A DNA stretch of 37,091 nt from Acinetobacter baumannii (GTDB lineage Bacteria; Pseudomonadota; Gammaproteobacteria; Pseudomonadales; Moraxellaceae). Location: the NCBI RefSeq assembly GCF_016508585.1, contig NZ_JADVOP010000040.1, forward strand, positions 1-37,091. The letters are read 5' to 3'. The notes beneath the pieces were generated by a model, which was not told the origin of the DNA, searched no databases, and saw only the letters and a program-made list of their open reading frames with translations. Below are positions 25,492 through 33,268 of this stretch, one piece after another. A program made the position numbers and the translations under genes. Numbering within the stretch: the stretch's first letter is position 1; each line of letters begins with the position of its first letter.

Positions 25492-25694
25492 CAAAATAAA
25501 AAAAGCACCCGAACGTGGGAGGACGAGTGCAAAAGGGTTATACATTTCACGATTGAATCTTGAATATAAGATGAAAGTTCATGGATTAAAAAGGAGTGAT
25601 GATCATTGCATTTGAAGCTTCAATATCAACACATTTCCTTTCGATCTGTGAATAAACTTAATCCTGAAATATAGAGAAATAATGAAGATATCCA
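25492..25694 (-). ncRNA. Candidate small RNA with its own terminator
   Basis: On the - strand the hairpin GCACTCG...CGGGTGC (25530-25524 with 25511-25505, one mismatch) is followed by a T run at 25504-25492, a good rho-independent terminator. The upstream RcnB gene already has its own terminator at 25758-25783, so this one appears to serve a separate transcript. TTGATT at 25728-25723 and TACATA at 25706-25701, 16 bases apart, could start an RNA near 25694. No ORF with a ribosome site lies between. The terminator is seen; the RNA is inferred. This covers most of the argA-RcnB gap. Confidence 0.35.
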
Positions 25695-25757
25695 TGAAAA
25701 TATGTAGTTGAAAGCATGATCAAATCAATAGAACTGTCATACGCTGCTCAGAATATT

Positions 25758-25783
25758 AAAAAACCCAAACACAGTTGGGTTTT
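25758..25783 (-). terminator. Rho-independent terminator of the first RcnB-like gene
   Basis: AAAACCCAA at 25760-25768 pairs with TTGGGTTTT at 25775-25783. Read on the - strand it ends in a T run, 18 bases past the stop codon at 25801. Confidence 0.88.
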
Positions 25784-25800
25784 GCTTTGTTTCAAAATCA

Positions 25801-26163
25801 TCAACCGATGACACGGATGATGCGATGATTTTTCTGATTGACCAGTACATAGTCTCCATTGATTCTATACCACTGTTGATACTTTCCTGGTTTGGACAAA
25901 TGGCGGTAGTTTTTATAGTTGACGTGATAACGCGAAGCGCCAAACTGAGAAGGTAAATACTGACCTGAACGCCAATGACGGCTTGGTATGACTGTATTGC
26001 CATAATGTTTGTTATCGTTCCAGTGGTGTTCATTTCGATGCTCCCAACGCTGCTGTTCATAACGGTGATGTTGATCTCGGTGATCTACATGAGGTGCCGC
26101 CATAGTCGATGTCGTTATCATTGCCGCCATCGAAAGTGTGATTGTGGTTAAAGTGCTTTTCAT
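25801..26163 (-). CDS. RcnB-like small periplasmic protein, copy A
   Basis: This 120-aa protein has a signal peptide cleaved near TMAA, a His-, Arg- and Gln-rich segment (HVDHRDQHHRYEQQRWEHRNEHHW) and a C-terminal RcnB-type domain. The domain shows the pattern G-x-LP, HVNYKNY, L-x-KP, WYRINGDYVLV and IIRVI. RcnB in E. coli is a periplasmic nickel/cobalt homeostasis protein. The His-rich stretch may bind metal, but the family also includes members of unknown role. ATG 26163 is chosen with AGGTGA upstream; a GTG three codons earlier is the alternative. It is one of three paralogues in a row. Confidence 0.82.
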   Translation of the reverse strand: MKSTLTTITLSMAAMITTSTMAAPHVDHRDQHHRYEQQRWEHRNEHHWNDNKHYGNTVIPSRHWRSGQYLPSQFGASRYHVNYKNYRHLSKPGKYQQWYRINGDYVLVNQKNHRIIRVIG

Positions 26164-26276
26164 TTGATTCACCTGAATTTAAATTTTGTCCTTTGATGCT
26201 TTCAAATTACGTAAAAATTAGAGATAAATGGTGAGGATGATTTAGTTGAATTGTGAAATGTATGAAGATTTGATGA

Positions 26277-26459
26277 AGACGGACAACATACTCATTTTCT
26301 CAGTGCTTAGAAATCTCAAAGGCGTATCCCTGCTGCGGAAATCAACTAAATGAGAAGCTTGATAGGCAAAATGATCGATTGCTCAACGAGCTTGAAAATA
26401 AACCGAACAATCTGAAGTTAATTTTAATAAAAAAACCCTCCTTGGGAAAAGGAGGGTGA
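26277..26459 (+). pseudogene. Possible gene remnant with coding-like C-terminal segment
   Basis: This is an open frame of 60 codons bounded by stops and without a start codon. Its second half reads QLNEKLDRQNDRLLNELENK, a plausible amphipathic helix, preceded by Cys residues (SQCLEISKAYPCCGN). The helix and the following PNNLK faintly recall LprI/DUF1311-type small exported proteins. Its 3' end runs into the RcnB terminator on the other strand. It is the only gene-like content in the 366-base gap 26164-26529, and it may be chance. Confidence 0.25.
26428..26457 (-). terminator. Rho-independent terminator of the second RcnB-like gene
   Basis: ACCCTCCTT at 26435-26443 pairs with AAGGAGGGT at 26449-26457. 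On the - strand a run of seven T follows (26434-26428). The distance from the stop codon at 26530 is about 70 bases. Confidence 0.88.
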
Positions 26460-26529
26460 GGAAGGCGTTGAGTTTTAATGGATGGGTAAAGCAAACAGAA
26501 TAGGGACTGTGCTTTTGATCATTTTAATA

Positions 26530-26826
26530 TTAACGGACGACTCGAATAATATGGTGGGTACGTTCGTTAACAAGCACATAACGTCCATCAACTTTATACC
26601 AACGCTCAAATTTGGCTGGTTTGTGGAGGTTTTTATAAACACGATAATCATTCACATAGTAATGATTGTCATGGTAGCGTTCAGGTAAAACCACACCTTC
26701 TCGCCATTCAAATTTTTCATGACTAGCCATAGGGCGATGATCACGGCCATGATCCCAATCTGCCATTGCTGAGGTTGCGACTAAAGCACTGAGAGAGAGC
26801 GTGATTGCGCTGATAACTTTTTTCAT
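26530..26826 (-). CDS. RcnB-like small periplasmic protein, copy B
   Basis: This 98-aa protein is the shortest of the three. It has a signal peptide cleaved near SAMA, a short His/Asp-rich part (DWDHGRDHRPMASHEK) and the RcnB-type end: VVLPERY, YYVNDYRVY, LHKPAKFERWYKVDGRYVLV, IIRVV. An AAGG ribosome site is nine bases upstream. It has its own upstream gap and terminator, so it is probably transcribed alone. Confidence 0.82.
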   Translation of the reverse strand: MKKVISAITLSLSALVATSAMADWDHGRDHRPMASHEKFEWREGVVLPERYHDNHYYVNDYRVYKNLHKPAKFERWYKVDGRYVLVNERTHHIIRVVR

Positions 26827-26976
26827 TTGAATTGACCTTATAAAACGGATGATCTATCCGATGATTGAAAATTACTCCTGAATTTAAGATAAAAAATGAA
26901 GAAATATCATTGAATTGTGAATTTACATACCAGTTCTATACATTATTCTCATCGCTTGTAAAAGCTGAGATGGAGC

Positions 26977-27012
26977 AAAAAAAAAGCTCAAACGAAAAAG
27001 GTGTTTGAGCTT
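26977..27012 (-). terminator. Rho-independent terminator of the third RcnB-like gene
   Basis: AAGCTCAAAC at 26984-26993 pairs perfectly with GTTTGAGCTT at 27003-27012. On the - strand it is followed by a long T run down to 26977. Confidence 0.9.
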
Positions 27013-27044
27013 ATGAAATTGAAACATTGATCACGAATACCTGG

Positions 27045-27440
27045 CTACATGCCACGAATACTCACAATATTGTTATTGTCAGAATCAACTAAGATATAGT
27101 CATTATTAATTTTGTACCATTGTTGATTACGTGAAGGTTTTGGTAGGTTCTCATCCCTATAATCAACTTTATAGCTGTTTCCTCTGTAATGTTGTGGCAT
27201 TACATAACCCATTTGCCATTTATGTTGCTGTAAACGCTTTACACCACGTTCTTCTCGCTCCCGACGTTGCTCTTGAATATTATCATCGTCATTCCCACGA
27301 AAATTACGTCCACGCTCACCGCGATCACGTTTACCTTGATCATACCCATGATCATTGTCAAAATGAGGACCTGCAATGGTAATTTGAGTCGTCAGCAGTG
27401 TTGATAGAGAGATTGCGATGATCGCTAAAATCTTTTTCAT
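27045..27440 (-). CDS. RcnB-like small periplasmic protein, copy C
   Basis: This 131-aa protein has a signal peptide ending near ITIA, then an Arg-, Asp- and Glu-rich low-complexity segment (RDRGERGRNFRGNDDD) and the RcnB-type end: YVMPQHYRG, YKVDYRDENLPKP, QQWYKINNDYILVD. ATG 27440 fits GAGGA five bases upstream; another ATG two codons earlier is too close. It is more diverged than copies A and B, and its linker is charged but not His-rich. Confidence 0.8.
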   Translation of the reverse strand: MKKILAIIAISLSTLLTTQITIAGPHFDNDHGYDQGKRDRGERGRNFRGNDDDNIQEQRREREERGVKRLQQHKWQMGYVMPQHYRGNSYKVDYRDENLPKPSRNQQWYKINNDYILVDSDNNNIVSIRGM

Positions 27441-27720
27441 AATCATCCTCGCTTATCCAGTGTGTTTATTTTGACCTCACTACTGTACTGCTAAATTGCA
27501 GAGAAACTGTGAAGAAAATTCAGTTTTTCATTAAAAAATACAGACATAATCAAAACATATTTCTGAAAAAGTGAAAAGGGTTATCGCAATGCTTTGAATC
27601 ACAAACCCTGATGTGCTTTTCTTTAGTGCACATTTTATGATTAAAAAAATGTAAATATTTATAAATATTGTTTTAAGCTGAGCACCAGAGTAGCAATATT
27701 CCAGCTTTGATTAAGCCGCT

Positions 27721-27876
27721 TTAGTACCATTGCTCATTTATATCCTTGAGACAATTGACCACCTTGATGATATTTTCTGCTTGATGGGCATCATCAAGTG
27801 CTTGAATAAAATGATGGGGCAGTTGTAATTGTTCGATTGAACGGATGATCTCTACTTTATATTTTAAATCAGTCAT
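27721..27876 (-). CDS. Small 51-aa hypothetical protein
   Basis: The frame encodes 51 residues starting MTDLKYKVEIIRSIEQLQLP. GAGG eight bases upstream of ATG 27876 is a good ribosome site. Composition is ordinary and helical, with HHFIQALDDAHQAENIIKVV in the middle and a NEQWY end. It has no signal peptide or membrane segment. I do not recognise the family. It stands alone between the RcnB-like genes and yciK. The remaining flanks of this gap (27441-27720 and 27877-28078) are AT-rich with no further gene visible. Confidence 0.65.
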   Translation of the reverse strand: MTDLKYKVEIIRSIEQLQLPHHFIQALDDAHQAENIIKVVNCLKDINEQWY

Positions 27877-28078
27877 GGCTCATTCCTCAAAAGGTCTTGT
27901 TTCCTTGAAGAGAACTATAAAAGATCTTATTGGATTTGAAAAACTGGATAAAATTATATTTTTTATTGGATAAAACGATTTAAAAGAATTTTGAAATCTC
28001 AGATTTTGATGATATGTATAAAAATTCGCTGAAAAAATTTCCCCCCACCGACCATGATCAAAGTAAGGGGAAAATCAA

Positions 28079-28825
28079 TTAATCCTGTGCGTCGATACTT
28101 TCACCATTTAATGAAAGACTGTCATCACCCATCAAGTAAAGATATGCTGGCATAATGGATTCCGGTGATGGTAACACTTTTGGATCTTCATCAGGATAGG
28201 CTTTGGCACGCATTGCCGTACGCGTACCACCAGGATTGATGCAGTTATAGCGAATATTTGGATAAGTATTTTCTTTGGCAAAAATTTTACTTACCGCTTC
28301 AATCGCTATTTTTGAGACCGAGTATGCACCCCAGTGCGCACGTGCTTCCCGCCCAACACCTGAGCTTGCAAAGACCACTGAAGCATGTTCAGATTTTTGT
28401 AATAACGGCAGAAGCTCTTGGGTCAGAACAAAAGGAGCCCGTAAATTCACTGCCATCACATCATCCCAGACTTCTTCGGGATAGTTTGCCAGTTCCACGC
28501 GTTCACCTAAGATACCCGCATTATGTAAAATGCCGTCTAAACGTCCAAATTGCTGTTCAAGGGTATCCACCAAAAGTTCGTAATCTCGAGCAGAAGCAGT
28601 AGAAAGTTGTAAAGGTAAAATCGCGGGCTGCGGTGCACCTAATGATTCAATTTCATCATAAATGACTTCAAGTTTATTGAGCGTACGACCATGCAAAACG
28701 ACGGTTGCGCCGTGTAGGGCATAGCTGAGTGCTGCTGCACGCCCAATACCGTCTCCCGCGCCCGTAATCAGGATAATTTTATCCTTCAATAAATCTGGAC
28801 GAGGTTGATATTCTGAATATTTCAT
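28079..28825 (-). CDS. yciK: YciK-family short-chain dehydrogenase/reductase
   Basis: The 248-aa product is a cytosolic SDR of unknown substrate. The cofactor motif TGAGDGIG is near residues 22-29, NAG near 102-104, a catalytic Ser in VFASSG, and YSVSK near 168-172 (YxxxK). The N-terminus MKYSEYQPRPDLLKDKIILITG resembles E. coli YciK. ATG 28825 has an excellent GGAGGT site; the upstream extension to 28867 does not. It follows the phosphatase gene in the same direction, an order also known in Pseudomonas (ubiG, mupP, yciK). Confidence 0.88.
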   Translation of the reverse strand: MKYSEYQPRPDLLKDKIILITGAGDGIGRAAALSYALHGATVVLHGRTLNKLEVIYDEIESLGAPQPAILPLQLSTASARDYELLVDTLEQQFGRLDGILHNAGILGERVELANYPEEVWDDVMAVNLRAPFVLTQELLPLLQKSEHASVVFASSGVGREARAHWGAYSVSKIAIEAVSKIFAKENTYPNIRYNCINPGGTRTAMRAKAYPDEDPKVLPSPESIMPAYLYLMGDDSLSLNGESIDAQD

Positions 28826-28952
28826 GGGAGACCTCCTGTAGTTTTTATGATGTGATTTGAATTTCAATATAAAAACATTGAAACACCATATTCAAGATGT
28901 TTCAGTGTCTTTTTATTAACTTATTAGACCAGTTAAATAATCTTCTATGCTT

Positions 28953-29624
28953 CTAAATTTTGACCAACTTCTTGATAACCTGATGTAATTCATCAACATT
29001 ATCCACAATACAATCTGCTTGCCAAGCATTGAGATCATCTTTGTACTGTAATGGTAAATAACCATAAGCAGCAAGGATGGTATACATCTGCGCATTTCGT
29101 CCAGCATCAATATCCCGAGGATGATCGCCTACATAAATGCATTGTTCTGGAACAATATCAATCTGTTTTGCAGCTAAATACATCGGTTCAGGGTCCGGTT
29201 TGGTCTGAGTCACATCTTCGGGGCAAACCAGCACGGCGCAACGATCTGTTAGGTTAAGTGCTTGAAGTAGCGATTCACTTAGCCAGCGAGGCTTATTGGT
29301 TACAATACCCCAAGGAATCCCATGATTTTCCAACTCTGCTAAAAGTGGATACATGCCTGCAAAGAGATCAGTATCTACAGCAATGTCTGCACCGTATAAG
29401 TCTAAAAAATGTTGGCGATGAGCGAGAAAAACCGGATCATCAACTTCAAGTTCCGGATAAACCAGTTTGACCATCGCACGTGCACCTTCAGAGACCTGGG
29501 TCCGGATTAAATCTGCATCGACGACAGCACGTCCTTCATTTCTGCACATGTCTTGGATGATACGTATAAAATCTGCGGCAGTATCGATCAAGGTGCCATC
29601 TAAATCAAAAAGAACAGCTTGCAT
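28953..29624 (-). CDS. mupP: HAD phosphatase, probable N-acetylmuramic acid 6-phosphate phosphatase MupP
   Basis: The 223-aa HAD hydrolase has FDLDGTLIDT at residues 6-15 (nucleophile Asp), IVTNKP near 107-112 and the metal-binding VGDHPRDI near 166-173. By homology it is often labelled phosphoglycolate phosphatase (Gph). Its place directly after ubiG and before yciK matches the Pseudomonas mupP locus, whose product acts in the MurU peptidoglycan-sugar recycling pathway. That makes MupP the better guess. ATG overlaps the ubiG stop by one base. Substrate assignment rests on synteny. Confidence 0.8.
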   Translation of the reverse strand: MQAVLFDLDGTLIDTAADFIRIIQDMCRNEGRAVVDADLIRTQVSEGARAMVKLVYPELEVDDPVFLAHRQHFLDLYGADIAVDTDLFAGMYPLLAELENHGIPWGIVTNKPRWLSESLLQALNLTDRCAVLVCPEDVTQTKPDPEPMYLAAKQIDIVPEQCIYVGDHPRDIDAGRNAQMYTILAAYGYLPLQYKDDLNAWQADCIVDNVDELHQVIKKLVKI

Positions 29625-30337
29625 CAGACACCTTCATTCACGGTATATACCATGTAGTTCACATCAACATTTGGTGCGAGCCAATAATGTTTGGTGAGAG
29701 GGTTGTAATGTAAACCTGTCATATCTTTGAGTATTAAACCAGATTGACGAATGTCATGTGCTAACTCTGAGGGTTTAATGAATTTATGATAGTCATGGGT
29801 GCCTTTTTTCAACAGACGTAAGACATATTCTGCGCCAATAATCGCAAATAGATAGGATTTGGGATTACGGTTGATGGTGGAGAAAAAGACATGACCGTTA
29901 GGTTTTACCAATTTTTGACATGCTTGAATAATCGAAGCAGGATCAGGCACATGCTCCAGCATTTCCATACAGGTGACAATATCGTATTGTCCTGCTTGCT
30001 CTTCAGCCAATTGCTCTACAGGGATTTGTCGATATTCAATATTCTGTACATTTTCTTGTTCGGCATGCAAGCGCGCTACATTCAAAGGGGCAGCACCCAT
30101 GTCAATACCCAAAACATCTGCACCACGGCGAGCCATACTTTCAGCCAGAATGCCACCACCACAACCCACATCGAGGATCTTCTTACCCGTAAGACCATTG
30201 GCATGTTCATCAATCCAATTTAAACGTAATGGATTGATTTGATGTAAGGGTCTGAACTCAGAGTGTTGATCCCACCATAAAGCAGCTAACGCTTCAAATT
30301 TAGCAATTTCCTGTGGATCAACATTAAGTTGCGACAT
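29624..30337 (-). CDS. ubiG: Ubiquinone biosynthesis O-methyltransferase UbiG
   Basis: This 237-aa SAM-dependent enzyme carries out the O-methylation steps of ubiquinone synthesis. It starts MSQLNVDPQEIAKFEALAAL and continues WWDQHSEFRPLHQINPLRL, the UbiG signature. The SAM motif ILDVGCGGGILAE is near residues 50-62, and CMEMLEHVPDP is near 112-122. ATG 30337 is preceded by AGGTGA with five-base spacing. It is the first gene of the ubiG-mupP-yciK operon, divergent from dsbA. Confidence 0.94.
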   Translation of the reverse strand: MSQLNVDPQEIAKFEALAALWWDQHSEFRPLHQINPLRLNWIDEHANGLTGKKILDVGCGGGILAESMARRGADVLGIDMGAAPLNVARLHAEQENVQNIEYRQIPVEQLAEEQAGQYDIVTCMEMLEHVPDPASIIQACQKLVKPNGHVFFSTINRNPKSYLFAIIGAEYVLRLLKKGTHDYHKFIKPSELAHDIRQSGLILKDMTGLHYNPLTKHYWLAPNVDVNYMVYTVNEGV

Positions 30338-30520
30338 GTTCGTCACCTCTAAGTAAATTGTTTTAATCAAAAATTAATTTCAGTTATGCTAGTGTAACCA
30401 TAAATCCAAAAAAAGCGATGAATCGTGTAAAAAACTTCACAGAAGGAAAACGATTTTCTCATATTTGTTTTATAGTGAATGCATATGCTATGCAAGACGA
30501 CTTAGAGGACAATAAAGTCA

Positions 30521-31138
30521 ATGAAAAAATTTATTTTAGGTGGCATGACCGCAATGGTGATGGCATTTTCTGCAAACACCATGGCTGCTGATTTTGTTGC
30601 AGGTAAAGATTATACCGTTGTTCAAAATCCTGGAAAAGTTGCAGTACCAGGTAAAATTGAAGTACGTGAGTTTTTTTGGTACGGATGTCCACATTGCTTC
30701 AAATTAGAACCACATATGCAAACATGGTTAAAGAAGATTCCTAAGGATGTTAACTTTATTCGTACACCAGCAGCCATGAATCCATTATGGGAACAGGGTG
30801 CGCGTGCGTACTATGTGAGTGAAGCATTGGGTGTTCGCAAACGTACGCATTTACCTTTGTTCCATACTAACTTTTCAGGCAACCAACAAGTACTTCAAAA
30901 AGATGCATTTGCTAAATTTTTTACGCAATACGGTGTACCTGAAGCAAAATTCAATAGCATGTATAGTTCATTTGCGATCACGGCAAAAATTGCTGAATCA
31001 AATCAATTGGCACAGCAATATCAACTTTCTGGCGTACCCGCAGTTGTCGTGAATGGTAAATACGTAGTTCAAGGTGAAGATGCCAAAGTCACACAGGTTG
31101 TTGACTATCTTGTAAATAAAGAACGTACAGCAAAATAA
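30521..31138 (+). CDS. dsbA: Thiol:disulfide interchange protein DsbA
   Basis: The 205-aa periplasmic oxidoreductase introduces disulfide bonds. It has a signal peptide (residues 1-22, cleaved after NTMA) and a thioredoxin fold with active site CPHC at residues 56-59 in FFWYGCPHCFKLEPH. The cis-proline loop is SGVPAVVVNGKYV near residues 168-180. GAGGA at 30505-30509 serves as ribosome site. A strong terminator follows. The gene is single and divergent from ubiG. Confidence 0.95.
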   Translation: MKKFILGGMTAMVMAFSANTMAADFVAGKDYTVVQNPGKVAVPGKIEVREFFWYGCPHCFKLEPHMQTWLKKIPKDVNFIRTPAAMNPLWEQGARAYYVSEALGVRKRTHLPLFHTNFSGNQQVLQKDAFAKFFTQYGVPEAKFNSMYSSFAITAKIAESNQLAQQYQLSGVPAVVVNGKYVVQGEDAKVTQVVDYLVNKERTAK

Positions 31139-31154
31139 GCCTGCTTCATTCAGG

Positions 31155-31181
31155 AACCCGCAAATATTTGCGGGTTTTTTT
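31155..31181 (+). terminator. Rho-independent terminator of dsbA
   Basis: A perfect 22-base palindrome (31155-31176; AACCCGCAAAT on the left arm) is followed by a T run to 31181, 17 bases after the dsbA stop. It separates dsbA from the convergent MFS gene. Confidence 0.93.
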
Positions 31182-31205
31182 ACATGAAAAGAGGGTACAG
31201 GATAT

Positions 31206-32417
31206 TTAAGTCAGCTTTCGTTGACCGCTTTTGAAAGCATGTTGATGACTCAAGCCCACGATCAGCAGCGCGACAATAATCATAGCCAGCATGTAATGTG
31301 GAAACGTGGATGCTCCTGAGTGATTCAGGATCATTCCACCCATCCATCCACCGGCTGCAACTGCTAAATTAAAAACAGTGACCAACATGGATTGTGCAAC
31401 ATCTGCATCTTCCCGGGCTGCATCGGCAAGTGCTGTCTGTAAGAGGGTAGGTGCTCCACCAAAAGTCACTCCCCAAATTGCGATACAGGCCAGAATGATC
31501 AGATCGTTATGGATAACAGTGAGTAAGATGCAACTCAAAGCAAAAAAAATCAGACTGATTAGGGTGAGTATTCTTAAATGGCGATCTACCCACAAACCCA
31601 CCAACCAAATGCCAAGAATGGATGACAGACCAAACAACATCAGCACAAGATCAAGAGGTTGGTTTAATTCCGCCTGAGTTAAATAAGGTGCAATATAGGT
31701 ATAGAGAATATTATGGGACAAGATCCAAAACAGTAAGACAGTCAGGATAGGTAAAATCCCTGCGCTCGAAGCGACCTGCATAATAGACTTGCTGTATTGT
31801 TGAGGCTGACTTTGAAAGTCTGGAATCATGACGCGTATCCAGATGATGAGGACCAGTGCGAGTACAGACATCGCCCAAAAGATTTGATTCCAGCCAAACA
31901 AATGACCAAACCATGTGGCTAAGGGCACACCCAGAGAAAGTGCTAAAGGTTGACCGACACTGGCTATCGCCAAAGCTTTGCCTTGTAAATGAAAAGGAAC
32001 CAAACGCCGTGCATAACCCGCCAATAGCCCCCAAATGACGCCTGCTGACATACCTGCAAAAAAGCGTGCCATCAAGATAAAATAATAATGTGTTGAAATT
32101 GCAGTGAGACTGTTAAAGATCAGTAAGCCGATAATTGCATATAAAAATAAAGGGCGCCTGTTCCAGTCACGTGTCATGGTGATGATGGGGATTGCTGCCA
32201 TAACAGAACCTAAGGCATAAAGTGTAATGAATTGACCGGCTTGAGCTTCTGTAATATTTAGCCCTTGGCTGATTTGAGGAAGTAATCCTGCGGGTAGGGT
32301 CTCCGTCATGACGGCAAGAAAGCCTGCCAGTGTAAAAGCAAGCAGTTGAAATACCGGTAATTTTTCAACAGTATTGTGGGGTGTTGATTGCTTTTGATAT
32401 TTTTGATGATCAGACAT
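31206..32417 (-). CDS. MFS exporter, DHA1 (AraJ/SotB-like) family
   Basis: This 403-aa protein has about twelve hydrophobic segments after a polar N-terminus of ~25 residues. The first helix region LAVMTETLPAGLLPQIS and the loop after helix 2 (TMTRDWNRRPL) resemble DHA1 drug/sugar efflux proteins. ATG 32417 is chosen with AGGA upstream; the longer frame to 32501 adds non-hydrophobic residues without a site. A palindrome at 32607-32622 matches one in front of the TetR gene upstream, so the exporter is probably repressed by that regulator. Substrate is unknown. Confidence 0.85.
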   Translation of the reverse strand: MSDHQKYQKQSTPHNTVEKLPVFQLLAFTLAGFLAVMTETLPAGLLPQISQGLNITEAQAGQFITLYALGSVMAAIPIITMTRDWNRRPLFLYAIIGLLIFNSLTAISTHYYFILMARFFAGMSAGVIWGLLAGYARRLVPFHLQGKALAIASVGQPLALSLGVPLATWFGHLFGWNQIFWAMSVLALVLIIWIRVMIPDFQSQPQQYSKSIMQVASSAGILPILTVLLFWILSHNILYTYIAPYLTQAELNQPLDLVLMLFGLSSILGIWLVGLWVDRHLRILTLISLIFFALSCILLTVIHNDLIILACIAIWGVTFGGAPTLLQTALADAAREDADVAQSMLVTVFNLAVAAGGWMGGMILNHSGASTFPHYMLAMIIVALLIVGLSHQHAFKSGQRKLT

Positions 32418-32592
32418 GCAGGATTTCCTGAGCTGTAAAAAGGGGGGAGATCTGTCCACACAATTGAGCTTCGAATGGACTTGCTGTGACTGGTCCCGCA
32501 TGACCGGTTGAAGTCAATAAATTTAATCTATTCATATATTTGGATATAAATATTTTCATCATATTCAATTCTCGCTGCTTCAAGATAAGCAT
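32410..32592 (-). CDS. Possible leader ORF overlapping the MFS start
   Basis: This 60-codon frame (start at 32592, or at 32562/32559 within NMMKIF) lies downstream of the operator and overlaps the MFS ATG by eight bases (ATGTCTGA). The middle (TGHAGPVTASPFEAQLCGQ) resembles no family I know. It could be a translated leader coupled to the exporter or a chance frame. The region contains no other gene. Confidence 0.25.
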   Translation of the reverse strand: MLILKQRELNMMKIFISKYMNRLNLLTSTGHAGPVTASPFEAQLCGQISPLFTAQEILHV

Positions 32593-32606
32593 GTTGTCGT
32601 GTATTT

Positions 32607-32622
32607 TGGAATGATTGTTCCA
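32607..32622 (-). promoter_or_regulatory. Operator palindrome upstream of the MFS gene
   Basis: Read on the - strand it is TGGAACAATCATTCCA, flanked by T and A runs that lengthen the dyad to 32604-32625. It matches the palindrome upstream of the TetR gene at 15 of 16 positions. It is the likely binding site through which the TetR protein controls the exporter. It lies 190 bases upstream of the MFS ATG. Confidence 0.75.
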
Positions 32623-32673
32623 AAATAAACAAAATAAAAAGCCAAAACCTTGAAAGCATTTTGACCTTTAAAA

Positions 32674-33255
32674 TTAGAGAGACAGCATTGTTATATCAAT
32701 GACATACTGTAAAATTTTTTGCCTTTCAGCTAAATCACTGCCTTTACCCAGTATTCTCATTCCTTGAATAGTGTTGACCAAAAAATAAGCCAAGGCTTCA
32801 GGATTTTTATCAGATGAAATTTCACCGCTAAGTTGTCCATAAACAATTAACTGCATTAAAGCTTGCTGTAGACGTTGAAAATTATGTCTTACATGCTGAG
32901 CAACATGTTGGTCATGTGCCGCAAGTTCCAAGGCAGCATTGGCAACCATACAGCCTTTCTGCTGTGGATCTTTTAATTCATCATCAAGAATTGAAAGCAA
33001 TAATTGACGTATGCGTTCTTGAACAGAATCATCACCAGTCAATCTTTGAATGTTTGCAGTCGTGATGGCCTGATAGCGTTTTAGCGCTTCCTGATAGAGT
33101 GTGTGTTTATTTTCAAAGGTATTATACAAGCTGCTACGTGACAGCCCAGTGCCATCTACCAGATCTTGTACAGAAGTTGCGGCGTATCCTTTTTGCCAAA
33201 AGACCTGCATGGCTGCATCTGCAATTTCATCAGGTTCAAATTCTTTGTTACGCAT
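32674..33255 (-). CDS. TetR-family regulator of the adjacent MFS exporter
   Basis: This 193-aa regulator starts MRNKEFEPDEIADAAMQVFW. The helix-turn-helix is GYAATSVQDLVDGTGLSRSSLYNTFENKHTLY, residues 23-54. I prefer ATG 33255 because a predicted promoter (33289-33316) and an operator (33269-33284) lie just upstream, putting the ATG at 33285 at the transcription start. No clear ribosome site precedes either. The C-terminal part includes QQKGCMVANAALELA, common in TetR regulators next to efflux pumps. Autoregulation plus control of the MFS gene is inferred from the shared palindrome. Confidence 0.83.
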   Translation of the reverse strand: MRNKEFEPDEIADAAMQVFWQKGYAATSVQDLVDGTGLSRSSLYNTFENKHTLYQEALKRYQAITTANIQRLTGDDSVQERIRQLLLSILDDELKDPQQKGCMVANAALELAAHDQHVAQHVRHNFQRLQQALMQLIVYGQLSGEISSDKNPEALAYFLVNTIQGMRILGKGSDLAERQKILQYVIDITMLSL

Positions 33256-33268
33256 AGATTGTTTGTAT

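Noticed and set aside
25737..26060. 107-codon frame on the - strand overlapping the first RcnB-like gene
   Set aside because: It is an alternate frame of the same strand that runs through the RcnB terminator; the RcnB frame has the signal peptide and conserved domain.
27611..27633. Hairpin ATGTGC/GCACAT considered as a terminator
   Set aside because: The stem is only six base pairs, and no gene on the matching strand ends near it.
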